From the NCBI RefSeq assembly GCF_003815875.1, contig NZ_CP033924.1, positions 2,108,001 to 2,172,000 on the forward strand: 64,000 nt of DNA. The letters run 5' to 3'. Positions 42,107 through 49,421 of this stretch are shown here, one piece after another. This DNA comes from Chryseobacterium lactis. GTDB lineage: Bacteria > Bacteroidota > Bacteroidia > Flavobacteriales > Weeksellaceae. The notes beneath the pieces are model-generated. The model was not told the origin of the DNA. It was given only the letters and a program-made list of their open reading frames with translations, and made no database searches. The translations under genes were made by a program, and so were the position numbers. Each line of letters starts with the position of its first letter. The first letter of the stretch is position 1.

Positions 42107-43156
42107 TTGACAATCAAGGAAATCGCCCGATTAGCTAACGTTTCCCCCGGAACAGTTGATCGTATACTGCATAATAGAGGAGGAGTATCAGAAAGTACTG
42201 AAAAAAGAGTAACGGAAATCATTGAACAGGCGGGAGGGTTCAAACCTAATGTTATTGCGCGAAATCTTGCTCTGAATAAAATATATCAGGTGGCCGTTTT
42301 GATGCCCTTGTTTAATGCTGCCAGTCCATTTTGGGAATATCCTAAAAGAGGAGTTCTTAAAGCTATTGAGGAGGTTTCCAGTTATGGAATGAAAGTTTCC
42401 GTGTCCTATTTTGATGAATTTAATGTAGATTCTTACAGCAAAGAATTAGACAAAATTCTGAAGAATAAAAATCTGGATGGGATTATCATTGCTTCACATT
42501 TTGTTAAAGAAACGCAGGAAAGAAGTGATATACTGAATGCTCTTAATATTCCTTACCTATTTTTAAACGTTCCTTTGAAAGGATTTAATAATGTCTCTTT
42601 TGTAGGACAGGATTCATTCGGAAGCGGGCGTCTAGCAGCCCAACTTTTTCATATTGCAAGAAATACGGAGAAGCCAAGAGTTTTAATCATGGAGGTCCTG
42701 GAAGATTTTGAAAATTATTATGGACTGGATCAACGTGTAAAGGGGTTTATGAGCTTTTTCGCAGATTACGAGTCTCATGTGAAAGTTGAAAAAATAAGAG
42801 TTCCGAACAAGAATACTAAGCAATTTTATAAATTACTTGGAGATAGTCTGGATATCTATAAAGATGCCGGCGGGATATTCTTTCCATCCAATGCGGTAAC
42901 TAAAGCAGGACGATATTTTGAAACACACGGGATAAAATTAGATATGATCGTCGGGTATGATGTGACTGAAGAAAATAGAAAGTTTCTGAATAAAGATATC
43001 ATCACTTTTCTAATTGGTCAGGAACCCTTTCAACAAGGTTATAAAAGTGTTAAACTTATGTTCGAGCATCTTGTACACGGTGAAAACCTGAACAAGGTTT
43101 ATATGTCTCCCATTCATATTATAACCAAAGAAAACCTGGAATATTACATGCATTGA
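42107..43156 (+). CDS. LacI family transcriptional regulator of the inositol operon
   Basis: 349 residues from TTG 42107: (M)TIKEIARLANVSPGTVDRILHNRGGVSEST, a LacI-type helix-turn-helix and hinge (residues 1-60). The remaining part is a periplasmic-binding-protein fold: YQVAVLMPLFNAASPFWEYPKRGVLKAIEEV, DGIIIASHFVKETQER, NVSFVGQDSFGSGRLAAQL, GGIFFPSNAVTKAG and QEPFQQGYKSVKLMFEHL. No ATG precedes the HTH and the nearest upstream in-frame stop is at 42053, so TTG is the likely start. It is divergent from the operon, the usual arrangement for a repressor that responds to inositol or a breakdown product. The ligand is inferred. Confidence 0.88.
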   Translation: MTIKEIARLANVSPGTVDRILHNRGGVSESTEKRVTEIIEQAGGFKPNVIARNLALNKIYQVAVLMPLFNAASPFWEYPKRGVLKAIEEVSSYGMKVSVSYFDEFNVDSYSKELDKILKNKNLDGIIIASHFVKETQERSDILNALNIPYLFLNVPLKGFNNVSFVGQDSFGSGRLAAQLFHIARNTEKPRVLIMEVLEDFENYYGLDQRVKGFMSFFADYESHVKVEKIRVPNKNTKQFYKLLGDSLDIYKDAGGIFFPSNAVTKAGRYFETHGIKLDMIVGYDVTEENRKFLNKDIITFLIGQEPFQQGYKSVKLMFEHLVHGENLNKVYMSPIHIITKENLEYYMH

Positions 43157-43178
43157 TCGATGAAATATTCCAGGTTTT
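43131..43178. terminator. Terminator overlapping the end of the LacI-type gene
   Basis: AAAACCTGGAATATT (43131-43145) and AATATTCCAGGTTTT (43164-43178) pair over 15 bases. The left arm lies in the last codons of the gene. It can serve both this gene and the convergent nitroreductase gene. Confidence 0.75.
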
Positions 43179-43192
43179 ATGTAGAAAGATAA

Positions 43193-43795
43193 TTATGCTT
43201 CCACAATTACTTTTTCAGTTTTCAGCCTCGTCTTTGGATTGAATTTCGGCTGATTGGCGTCTGTTTCATCTCTTTTACCAATAGCAACTGCAAAAAGAGT
43301 CTCGTATTTTTCATTGTTCAGAATTTGATCATATTTATCAGGTTCAATACCTTCCATGGGAGTAGAATCTATTTCCATATCAGCGCAGGCAGAAAGAAAT
43401 ACTCCTAATGATAAATAAACCTGGTGTTTTAGCCAAGACTTGATTCCTGTTTCTCCTTTTGGCTTTACAAAGTTGTTGTAATAATTTACAGATCCTTCAG
43501 GTAGAACCCCTTCAATTTGTTTTTCAAAATCTTCCGGATTTTTAAGTGCTTGGAAAATAATTAAATGGCTGCTTTCCAATACTTTTTCTTTGTTCCAGTA
43601 AGAGGCCTCCGCCAATTGATCTTTTACTTTAGAATCATTATTTACGAAAATAAAATTCCATGGCTGGCTATTGATCGAAGAAGGACTCAATTGCAGAATT
43701 TCTTTAAGCTGCTGGATTTTCTCTTCACTTACTGTTTCTTGTGGATTATACTTTTTTACAGTATATCTCGATTTCATTTTGTTTAAAAAATTCAT
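43193..43795 (-). CDS. Nitroreductase family protein, NfsB-like
   Basis: 200-residue FMN enzyme that reduces nitroaromatics or quinones with NAD(P)H. MKSRYTVKKYNPQETVSEEKIQQLKEILQLSPSSINSQPWNFIFV (residues 7-51) holds the FMN-phosphate RYTVKKY motif and the SSINSQPW loop. KHQVYLSLGVFLSACADMEIDSTPMEGIEPDKYDQIL near 123-160 is the NfsB/NfsA signature, and AVAIGKRDETD near 172 follows. Divergent from an HxlR regulator with shared operator-like repeats, a common pairing in which HxlR controls the reductase in response to quinones or aldehydes. Confidence 0.92.
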   Translation of the reverse strand: MNFLNKMKSRYTVKKYNPQETVSEEKIQQLKEILQLSPSSINSQPWNFIFVNNDSKVKDQLAEASYWNKEKVLESSHLIIFQALKNPEDFEKQIEGVLPEGSVNYYNNFVKPKGETGIKSWLKHQVYLSLGVFLSACADMEIDSTPMEGIEPDKYDQILNNEKYETLFAVAIGKRDETDANQPKFNPKTRLKTEKVIVEA

Positions 43796-43822
43796 AATTT
43801 TATACTATCATTTTTATAGTTA

Positions 43823-43853
43823 CAAAATTAATTTAAGTTTACTAACTTTGCAA
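43823..43853 (-). promoter_or_regulatory. Promoter of the nitroreductase gene
   Basis: Minus strand TTG (43851-43853), 20 bases, TAATTTTG (43823-43830). Both elements match. Confidence 0.65.
43843..43850 (+). promoter_or_regulatory. -7 promoter element of the hxlR-type gene
   Basis: TAACTTTG fits TAnnTTTG and lies 29 bases before the ATG at 43880. It sits within the -33/-7 spacer of the divergent promoter. Confidence 0.6.
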
Positions 43854-43879
43854 TAACGGTAAAAAATGATAGTATAAAA

Positions 43880-44227
43880 ATGTATACAATTGATAATAAA
43901 GAATACCCTTGTTGTACCAGTGTTACCATGAAGTTTATCGGGGGGAAATGGAAAGCGGTTATTTTACATCATTTAATTGATGGTGCTAAAAGATACAGTG
44001 AAGTAAGAAAATCTATTCCTACGATTACGGAGAGGACATTAAGCTTGCAGCTTAAGCAGCTGGAGGAAGATGGTATTGTAAACAGAACCGTTTTTACAGA
44101 AAAACCTCCCTTAGTGGTTGAATATGAATTGACAGAATTTGGAAAAACCTTATTGCCTGTTTTAGAGGCGATCACAAAATGGGGAATAGAAGCTCCGGTG
44201 ATATCAAAAAAAATAATCAGGAATTAA
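43880..44227 (+). CDS. HxlR family transcriptional regulator
   Basis: 115-residue winged-helix regulator. PCCTSVTMKFIGGKWKAVILHHLIDGAKRYSEVRKSIPTITERTLSLQLKQLEEDGIVNRTVF is the full HxlR DNA-binding domain, with paired Cys12-Cys13 near the N terminus; in some family members such Cys sense quinones or reactive carbonyls. VEYELTEFGKTLLPVLEAITKWG is the dimer helix. Divergent from the nitroreductase, and its stop overlaps the convergent rsmD stop by 4 bases. Target control of the reductase is inferred. Confidence 0.93.
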   Translation: MYTIDNKEYPCCTSVTMKFIGGKWKAVILHHLIDGAKRYSEVRKSIPTITERTLSLQLKQLEEDGIVNRTVFTEKPPLVVEYELTEFGKTLLPVLEAITKWGIEAPVISKKIIRN

Positions 44228-44796
44228 AGTTCCTGATTATCTTGTTTATTCGGTTCAAAAAAACTGAAAGTGATATTTCCGTATTTTCTGGTATCAATCA
44301 GATTAGGATGATCCAGCTTCATACGACTTTGATGTTCCACGATAAGAATTCCATTTTCTTTCAGGTATTTATTGTGCAAAACTAAAGAAATCAGTTCGTG
44401 ATATTTTTTTTCTTCCATCTCGAAAGGTGCATCAGAGAAGACAATCTCAAACGATTTTTTGTTTCTGAATTTCTTCAGCCAATCGAAAACGTCTCCTCGC
44501 TGTACATTGATCTGAACAGACATGTCAAGATCAGAAGCCGTAGAGTTGATAAATGCGGTATGTTTCGGATTCATTTCTACAGAAGTAACATCCTGACATC
44601 CTCTCGAAGCCAATTCCAGAGAAATAGAACCAATTCCTGCAAAAAGGTCAAGCACAGAGATCGACTGCATATCGTATTTATTTTCAAGGATGCTGAAAAG
44701 TGCCTCCTTTGCGAAATCAGTCGTAGGTCTTACGTCAAAGTTTTTAGGTGCAGCAATTTTTTTTGCCTTCCATTTGCCTGATATTATTCTGAACAT
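44224..44796 (-). CDS. rsmD: 16S rRNA (guanine(966)-N(2))-methyltransferase RsmD
   Basis: 190 residues. N-terminal IISGKWKAKKIAAPKNFDVRPTTDFAKEALFSIL is the RsmD RNA-binding/RPT region, then SAM-binding VLDLFAGIGSISLELASRG near 49 and VTSVEMNPKH near 72. Motif IV, usually DPPF or DPPY, reads FSDAPFEM here (about residue 125). Everything else and the length fit RsmD. It is last of a minus-strand run after DUF3822; its stop overlaps the hxlR stop. Confidence 0.9.
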   Translation of the reverse strand: MFRIISGKWKAKKIAAPKNFDVRPTTDFAKEALFSILENKYDMQSISVLDLFAGIGSISLELASRGCQDVTSVEMNPKHTAFINSTASDLDMSVQINVQRGDVFDWLKKFRNKKSFEIVFSDAPFEMEEKKYHELISLVLHNKYLKENGILIVEHQSRMKLDHPNLIDTRKYGNITFSFFEPNKQDNQEL

Positions 44797-44856
44797 ATTT
44801 TTTAGGGTTTAGGTAAAAGCTTCAGGAAGTTAAAGTAATTCCTGATTCTTTGTTCC

Positions 44857-45573
44857 TTAATTAAGTATAAAATTTTTATTGGGAACGTTGTCAAAAACAA
44901 TCTTCAGGTTTTTAACGAATTTCTGAAGCTCAGAAATAAATGTTTCGTTCTCCGTTGTCTCACCATAAGCAAAGAAATTGGTTTCATTAATTCCGAAACC
45001 TATTTTACTCAAGGTAAACATAATGAAGTAAAGAAAATCAACTTCCGAGTTCACATCCAGGTTGTTGTAAAGGATGATCTTTTTAGAATCAATAGCAAAA
45101 AATTCACATTGATTATGATAAAGATTGATGTGAATTTCCTTATTGTTTTTATTGTTGATTGAGTTCAAAAACTTTTCTCCCGAGAAATTAAAGTGTACCG
45201 GAATAGCCAGCTCCTTTATTTTTTTATAATAGTTTTTCGGAAAAGTATAATAAAACTGAATATTGAATTTTTTATTGATAGAAAGCATCAGTTCTTCTTT
45301 GTCCTTGTCTGCCGGAGCATTATAGGAAATAAGGTCAAATCCGGCATCATGCTCAGAAAAACCTTCGGGCATCAATGTAAAATGATTCCATGCGGAAACC
45401 ACCTGAATCTCATCGAAACGTTGTTTGATAAGAACTTCATCCAGTTTTTCATCAATAAGGCTGGCCGGGGTTTCTTCGGTAACGAAATAAGACTTTTCTT
45501 CCAGAATGTTTTTATTTTTCACAATCTGATAGATCAATCCGTCTTTGGTAAAAAGTAAATTAAGTACGTTCAT
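44857..45573 (-). CDS. DUF3822 family protein
   Basis: 238 residues of a Bacteroidetes-specific family with an actin-like/FtsA-like look. VLNLLFTKDGLIYQIVKNKNILEEKSYF at the start, VVSAWNHFTLMPEGF near residue 58, FNFSGEKFLNSI near 130 and VDFLYFIMFTLSKIGF near 182. In many Bacteroidetes this gene neighbours rsmD or coaD, as here (60-base gap to rsmD). Molecular function is unknown. Confidence 0.85.
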   Translation of the reverse strand: MNVLNLLFTKDGLIYQIVKNKNILEEKSYFVTEETPASLIDEKLDEVLIKQRFDEIQVVSAWNHFTLMPEGFSEHDAGFDLISYNAPADKDKEELMLSINKKFNIQFYYTFPKNYYKKIKELAIPVHFNFSGEKFLNSINNKNNKEIHINLYHNQCEFFAIDSKKIILYNNLDVNSEVDFLYFIMFTLSKIGFGINETNFFAYGETTENETFISELQKFVKNLKIVFDNVPNKNFILN

Positions 45574-45591
45574 AATTCAATTGGTGCAAAT

Positions 45592-46086
45592 TTAGTGAAA
45601 TTCTACCATTACCGCACCTGATTGATGGTGAAGTATTTCCTTATTATAAAAATCAAGTTTAACCTGGCTTTCCAAAACGTCATGAACCATTCTTTGCAGG
45701 GTTCCGTCACCAATACCGTGTACGATCTCGAGTCTCTTTAAATTATTTTTCCGGCAGAATTCCAATACTTCAATTAATTTTTCCTTTTGAATAAACAATC
45801 TTTCAAAGCTGTCATAGTCATTAGGATTCTTTACCAAATTATGAAAATGAAGGTCTAAAACCAAATGATTTTTCTGATGTTTTTTAGAAATGACTTTTTT
45901 AGGTTCTGCTTTTCTTACTACTCTGACGTTTTCATAAAGATCCGAATCCTTCGGAACCAGTTTTTCTTTGGGATATTGATGCGTAAAACCATATTCATCT
46001 TTAAAAACCACAATATTCCCTTTCACGGAAGTTACAACTCCGCTTAAATCTTCATCTACTACAGAAACTGTATCTCCGATTTTCAT
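45592..46086 (-). CDS. Smr/MutS2 C-terminal domain protein
   Basis: 164 residues. Residues 1-60 resemble the KOW-like region before Smr domains (MKIGDTVSVVDEDLSGVVTSVKGNIVVFKDEYG). The rest is an Smr domain: LVLDLHFHNLVKNPND (LDLH motif, near 75), KLIEVLEFCRKNNLKRLEIVHGIGDGTLQ (HGIGDG motif near 121) and SGAVMVEFH. Smr domains bind or nick branched DNA or RNA; there is no MutS ATPase. Eighteen bases from DUF3822. Confidence 0.88.
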   Translation of the reverse strand: MKIGDTVSVVDEDLSGVVTSVKGNIVVFKDEYGFTHQYPKEKLVPKDSDLYENVRVVRKAEPKKVISKKHQKNHLVLDLHFHNLVKNPNDYDSFERLFIQKEKLIEVLEFCRKNNLKRLEIVHGIGDGTLQRMVHDVLESQVKLDFYNKEILHHQSGAVMVEFH

Positions 46087-46115
46087 CTTTTTTTCCTACT
46101 TTGAATTACCAACGC

Positions 46116-46140
46116 AACCTTGACAGGTTTCTAAAACCCT
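46116..46140. repeat. Degenerate hairpin repeat (AACCT-CAGGTTT family)
   Basis: AACCTTGACAGGTTTCTAAAACCCT looks like a decayed copy of the hairpin repeat intact at 53077-53109. It lies between the Smr gene and the phosphoesterase gene. Confidence 0.45.
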
Positions 46141-46146
46141 ACTACT

Positions 46147-46644
46147 CTAAACTCTTGATCCTAGCTCAATTACCTCCAGATCTTTTATTTCCTCACCATC
46201 CACTACAAAGCGCATCATGGTTCTTACCTTATGCCAGCCCTGTTTTCCACAAGCTCCGGGATTCAGATGTAGAAGTTTATTTTTCTCATCATACATTGCC
46301 TTCAGAATATGAGAATGTCCTGAAATAAATAGCTTGGGAGCTTTTTCTGTAATTTCTTTTCTTGTTAGTGGAGTATACTTTCCGGGATAGCCGCCAATAT
46401 GAATCATCAGGACTTCCAGATCCTCACAGAAAAAACGATTGACTTCCGGAAATTCTGCACGTATTTTGGCATCGTCTATATTTCCGTAAACCCCTTTCAG
46501 AGGTTTTATTTTTTCAAGCTGCTCAATAACGTTCATGCTTCCAAAGTCGCCGCAATGCCAGATTTCGTCGGCTTGTGCAGCATATTCCAGAATTCTGTCA
46601 TCTATGTAGGAATGGGAGTCGGAGAGGAGAAGAATCTTTGTCAT
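46147..46644 (-). CDS. Metallophosphoesterase, YfcE/MJ0936 type
   Basis: 165-residue phosphodiesterase. Motifs in order: LLSDSHSYID (residues 5-14), WHCGDFGSM (29-37), VYGNIDD (52-58), IHIGGYPG (near 81) and FISGHSHIL (near 108), giving the two-metal site. Likely cytoplasmic. It overlaps the upstream exported-protein gene by one base, so the two are coupled. Natural substrate unknown. Confidence 0.93.
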   Translation of the reverse strand: MTKILLLSDSHSYIDDRILEYAAQADEIWHCGDFGSMNVIEQLEKIKPLKGVYGNIDDAKIRAEFPEVNRFFCEDLEVLMIHIGGYPGKYTPLTRKEITEKAPKLFISGHSHILKAMYDEKNKLLHLNPGACGKQGWHKVRTMMRFVVDGEEIKDLEVIELGSRV

Positions 46645-47093
46645 TATCTTAGTGTTCTGGCAGTAATATTTTCGTCGTATTTTTCTTTGAATACAGAAAG
46701 TCGGTCAGGATTTAGCTCTCCATCCTGATTCAATACCCTTTCCTTTAGTAGCCATTTTATGATTTTCTCCATTCCTTTTTTCGAGTTCATAAAGTTGGAA
46801 ACCTTTCCTAGATCTGTAGACTCTATTTTCACTTTTTCAGTCAGAAAATTCAGAATAAAATAATCATCGCTTACATAGCTTGGCGTTTCATTATCCATGT
46901 ATTTATACAGTAAAACTTCATCATCATTCTTCATGGAAAAAAAAGAATATTGGGCAAGATTGATTTTTTCTGCTTTTAAGATCTGTTTTCCATCCAGCAA
47001 AACTTTATCATCTTTGATGGTTACGTTCTGTGAGAAATATAAATTACAGCTTATCATCAATATGAAGAAAGCCAATAATCGTTTTATTGTCAT
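46644..47093 (-). CDS. Exported protein of unknown function, 149 residues
   Basis: Signal peptide MTIKRLLAFFILMISCNLYFS; Cys16 lies before the cleavage site (SCNLYFSQ), so it is probably not a lipoprotein. The mature part is mixed: NVTIKDDKVLLDGKQILKAEKI, SFFSMKNDDEVLLYKYMDNETP, then a helical tail GMEKIIKWLLKERVLNQDGELN. I recognise no family. The stop overlaps the phosphoesterase start by one base. Confidence 0.72.
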   Translation of the reverse strand: MTIKRLLAFFILMISCNLYFSQNVTIKDDKVLLDGKQILKAEKINLAQYSFFSMKNDDEVLLYKYMDNETPSYVSDDYFILNFLTEKVKIESTDLGKVSNFMNSKKGMEKIIKWLLKERVLNQDGELNPDRLSVFKEKYDENITARTLR

Positions 47094-47183
47094 TTTTTAA
47101 TGCTTTTTATTCTGCAAATATAAAGAAGCTTGAATAAAATTATTTTGATTGAGATGATAATTCCCTGAAGAAGGTTTCAGAAA

Positions 47184-47648
47184 TTAATCGAGAATGTTTT
47201 TTTCCCTGCGGATAGAATCCATTTTCTTTTCTGTTTTTGCGTCGAAGAGTCTTTTTAATTTTAAATCACCACTGGTAAGTCTTGAAATAATAAAATTGCC
47301 ATTCATGCTGGAATTCGAAGAGAATATGACAGTGAGTGTACTGTCGGAGGTTTTTTTCCATTCTCCTGTATAACGTTCAAATTTTAATTTTTTATTACTA
47401 AAATCTTCCATGAAGCCACTTCTGTCTCCTGCCTGAGGTAAGTTGGCCTGCATTTTCCCATTCTCTTTAAATCTGATTCCAAAGCTTTTGTTGTCAAAAA
47501 CATCTTTTCTTTCAAACGTATAAATATAGGTGTCCAGTTTTTTCAGCTTCCATGTCTGTAGTAGCAAAGGGTTGGAAACTCTGTCCTGGCTTTTAACAAA
47601 AGTGATTGTAAAGAAAGACAACAGTATAATACAAATAGATTTTTTCAT
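47184..47648 (-). CDS. Exported protein of unknown function, 154 residues
   Basis: From ATG 47648: MKKSICIILLSFFTITFVKSQ is a signal peptide. Then LLLQTWKLKKLDTYIYTFERKD and KSFGIRFKENGKMQANLPQAGDRS, which resemble small lipocalin-like exported proteins of Bacteroidetes, and YTGEWKKTSDSTLTVIF. The same frame stays open to 48131, but that part overlaps the divergent serine hydrolase gene and precedes the signal peptide, so it is not coding. A -7 element lies about 48 bases before the ATG. Confidence 0.75.
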   Translation of the reverse strand: MKKSICIILLSFFTITFVKSQDRVSNPLLLQTWKLKKLDTYIYTFERKDVFDNKSFGIRFKENGKMQANLPQAGDRSGFMEDFSNKKLKFERYTGEWKKTSDSTLTVIFSSNSSMNGNFIISRLTSGDLKLKRLFDAKTEKKMDSIRREKNILD

Positions 47649-47695
47649 CGGTAATAAAAACATATTGAATGTGATATAAGTGAATTTTAATGCAG

Positions 47696-47703
47696 CAAAG
47701 TTA
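47696..47703 (-). promoter_or_regulatory. -7 promoter element of the 154-residue exported protein
   Basis: Minus strand TAACTTTG fits TAnnTTTG; leader about 40 bases. Confidence 0.5.
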
Positions 47704-47716
47704 GCATCATATTTAC

Positions 47717-47724
47717 TAAATTTG
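47717..47724 (+). promoter_or_regulatory. -7 promoter element of the serine hydrolase gene
   Basis: TAAATTTG fits TAnnTTTG; 17 bases before the ATG at 47742. Confidence 0.55.
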
Positions 47725-47741
47725 GGAAAATTAAAAAAATA

Positions 47742-49286
47742 ATGAAACAGAAACTTTCTTTTTTCATTTTTCTTTTGACCGTAGGATTGGCCAATGCACA
47801 GGTTGAAGAAAAAAAACTGGATGAGTTGATCCAAAATACCCTGAAGACCTTTGATGTGCCGGGAATGTCGGTAGGAATTGTAAAAGATGGTAAAATTACC
47901 TACTCCAAAGGCTTTGGTGTGCGCTCTCTTACTACGAAACAACCCATGGATGACAATACTTTGGTGGGAATTGCTTCTAATTCTAAAGGCTTTACCTGTG
48001 TCGCACTGGCGATTCTTGCAGATGAAGGAAAGTTGAACTGGGACGACAAAGTTTCTAAATATATCCCTGAATTTCAGATGTATGATCCCTATGTTTCTCA
48101 AAATGTAACCATTAAAGATCTGATTACTCACAGAGCCGGATTAGGACTTGGACAGGGAGATTTAATGTTTTTTCCGGAGGGAGGTAGCTTAACCGTGAAT
48201 GATATTGTTCACAATGTAAGATATTTAAAACCCGAAAATCCTTTCAGAACGAAACTGGACTATAATAACATCATGTTTATCGTGGCCGGAGAAGTGATTC
48301 ACAGAATTTCAGGACTAAGCTGGGCAGAATTTATCGAACAGAGAATTATGAAACCGGTAGGAATGACTGCGAGTTTTGGAAGTTACAACAGAGCCAAAGC
48401 TGCAACCAATAAGATTGATGCCCACGCCCCGGTAGACGGAAAAGCAATAGCCGTTCCTCACGACTGGAATGAAACGGGTAACGCCGCCGGAGGAATCATG
48501 AGCAATATTAAGGACATGACAAGCTGGGCAGAATTTTTAATGAATAACTTTACAACCAAAGATGGCAAAAAGCTGGTGTCGGATAAAAATGCTCAACAGT
48601 TATGGAGCCTGCAGATTCCTGACAGGGTTGCTGCAAAAAATCCATATGATACAAGTTTCTACGGATATGGTTTAGGATGGTTTTTAAGTGATGTGAAAGG
48701 TCACAAACAAGTACAGCATACCGGAGGATTAATCGGAACAGTGACACAGTTTACTTTAATTCCTGATCTTAAATTGGGAATTGTGGTATTGACTAATCAA
48801 CAGTCCGGGGCTGCTTTCAATACCATCACAAATACGGTAAAAGACTCATATCTTGGAGTAGCAGACAGAAACTGGCTGAAAACATACGGAGACAGAATGT
48901 CTAAAATAAATGCAGATTATGACAAACAAAAGAAGGAAGCATTTGCAAAATCCGAAGCATTTAAAAAAGAAAAAGCACTTCAGCCAAAAGCAGAACAGTT
49001 TATCGGAACATATAACGATATTTGGTTTGGGGATGTAGACATTGCTCAGCAAGGAAATGCATATAGAGTTTCGTGTAAAAACTCACCAAGATTAAAAGGT
49101 GAGCTGCTTCCGTTTTCCAACAATTCTTTCATTATAAAATGGGATGACAGAAGCTACGATGCCGATACCTATATCATTTTTGAGTATGATGAGAACGGAA
49201 AAGCACAATCTGCAAAGTTGAAGCCTATTTCTGATGTGACGGATTTCAGTTTTGATTTTGATGATCTGGATTTGAAAAGGAAATAG
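47742..49286 (+). CDS. Serine hydrolase, class C beta-lactamase-like, with DUF3471
   Basis: 514 residues. Signal peptide ending ANAQ. The beta-lactamase/transpeptidase-like domain (about 25-385) has the SxxK motif as SNSKGFTC near residue 85, the Tyr motif LDYNNIMF near 173 and HTGGLIGT near 327 in place of KTG. The C-terminal part (about 420-510) fits DUF3471, common in Bacteroidetes homologues. These are usually D-amino-acid peptidases or esterases, not true lactamases. Monocistronic; divergent from a small exported protein. Confidence 0.9.
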   Translation: MKQKLSFFIFLLTVGLANAQVEEKKLDELIQNTLKTFDVPGMSVGIVKDGKITYSKGFGVRSLTTKQPMDDNTLVGIASNSKGFTCVALAILADEGKLNWDDKVSKYIPEFQMYDPYVSQNVTIKDLITHRAGLGLGQGDLMFFPEGGSLTVNDIVHNVRYLKPENPFRTKLDYNNIMFIVAGEVIHRISGLSWAEFIEQRIMKPVGMTASFGSYNRAKAATNKIDAHAPVDGKAIAVPHDWNETGNAAGGIMSNIKDMTSWAEFLMNNFTTKDGKKLVSDKNAQQLWSLQIPDRVAAKNPYDTSFYGYGLGWFLSDVKGHKQVQHTGGLIGTVTQFTLIPDLKLGIVVLTNQQSGAAFNTITNTVKDSYLGVADRNWLKTYGDRMSKINADYDKQKKEAFAKSEAFKKEKALQPKAEQFIGTYNDIWFGDVDIAQQGNAYRVSCKNSPRLKGELLPFSNNSFIIKWDDRSYDADTYIIFEYDENGKAQSAKLKPISDVTDFSFDFDDLDLKRK

Positions 49287-49313
49287 TCAAGTTTTTGCCA
49301 CAAAAAATAAAAG

Positions 49314-49358
49314 AATCCATATTTATTTATATCTTTAAAATGTAAATAAATATGGATT
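49314..49358. repeat. 16-bp inverted repeat, AT-rich
   Basis: AATCCATATTTATTTA (49314-49329) pairs with TAAATAAATATGGATT (49343-49358) around 13 bases. It lies 28 bases after the serine hydrolase stop, so it may be that gene's terminator, although the T run after it is broken. Confidence 0.6.
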
Positions 49359-49421
49359 TACTCTTTGTAAATGAGTGCGTTGTGTGTTCGTGGAGTAAAT
49401 GGGAAACAAGTCAGTAATACC

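Larger units (their letters stand above)
43798..43879. promoter_or_regulatory. Paired 18-bp inverted repeats in the divergent promoter, candidate HxlR operators
   Basis: TTTTATACTATCATTTTT (43798-43815) and its exact reverse complement (43862-43879) flank the divergent promoters, each just downstream of the predicted start site of one gene and directly before its ATG. The left copy also forms ACTAT-N7-ATAGT (43804-43820). Confidence 0.7.

Noticed and set aside
31023..43156. Inositol operon as a horizontally acquired island
   Set aside because: I see no integrase, tRNA, direct repeats or obvious change in base use at its edges.
46101..46328. 75-codon plus-strand frame over the phosphoesterase gene end
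   Set aside because: Antisense to a motif-complete gene, with no promoter.
47649..48131. Long N-terminal extension of the minus-strand 154-residue exported protein
   Set aside because: It overlaps the clear divergent serine hydrolase gene, precedes a good signal peptide at ATG 47648 and includes the promoter region.
47742..49286. True class C beta-lactamase (antibiotic resistance)
   Set aside because: The third motif is HTGG, not KTG, and the DUF3471 domain points to a peptidase or esterase.
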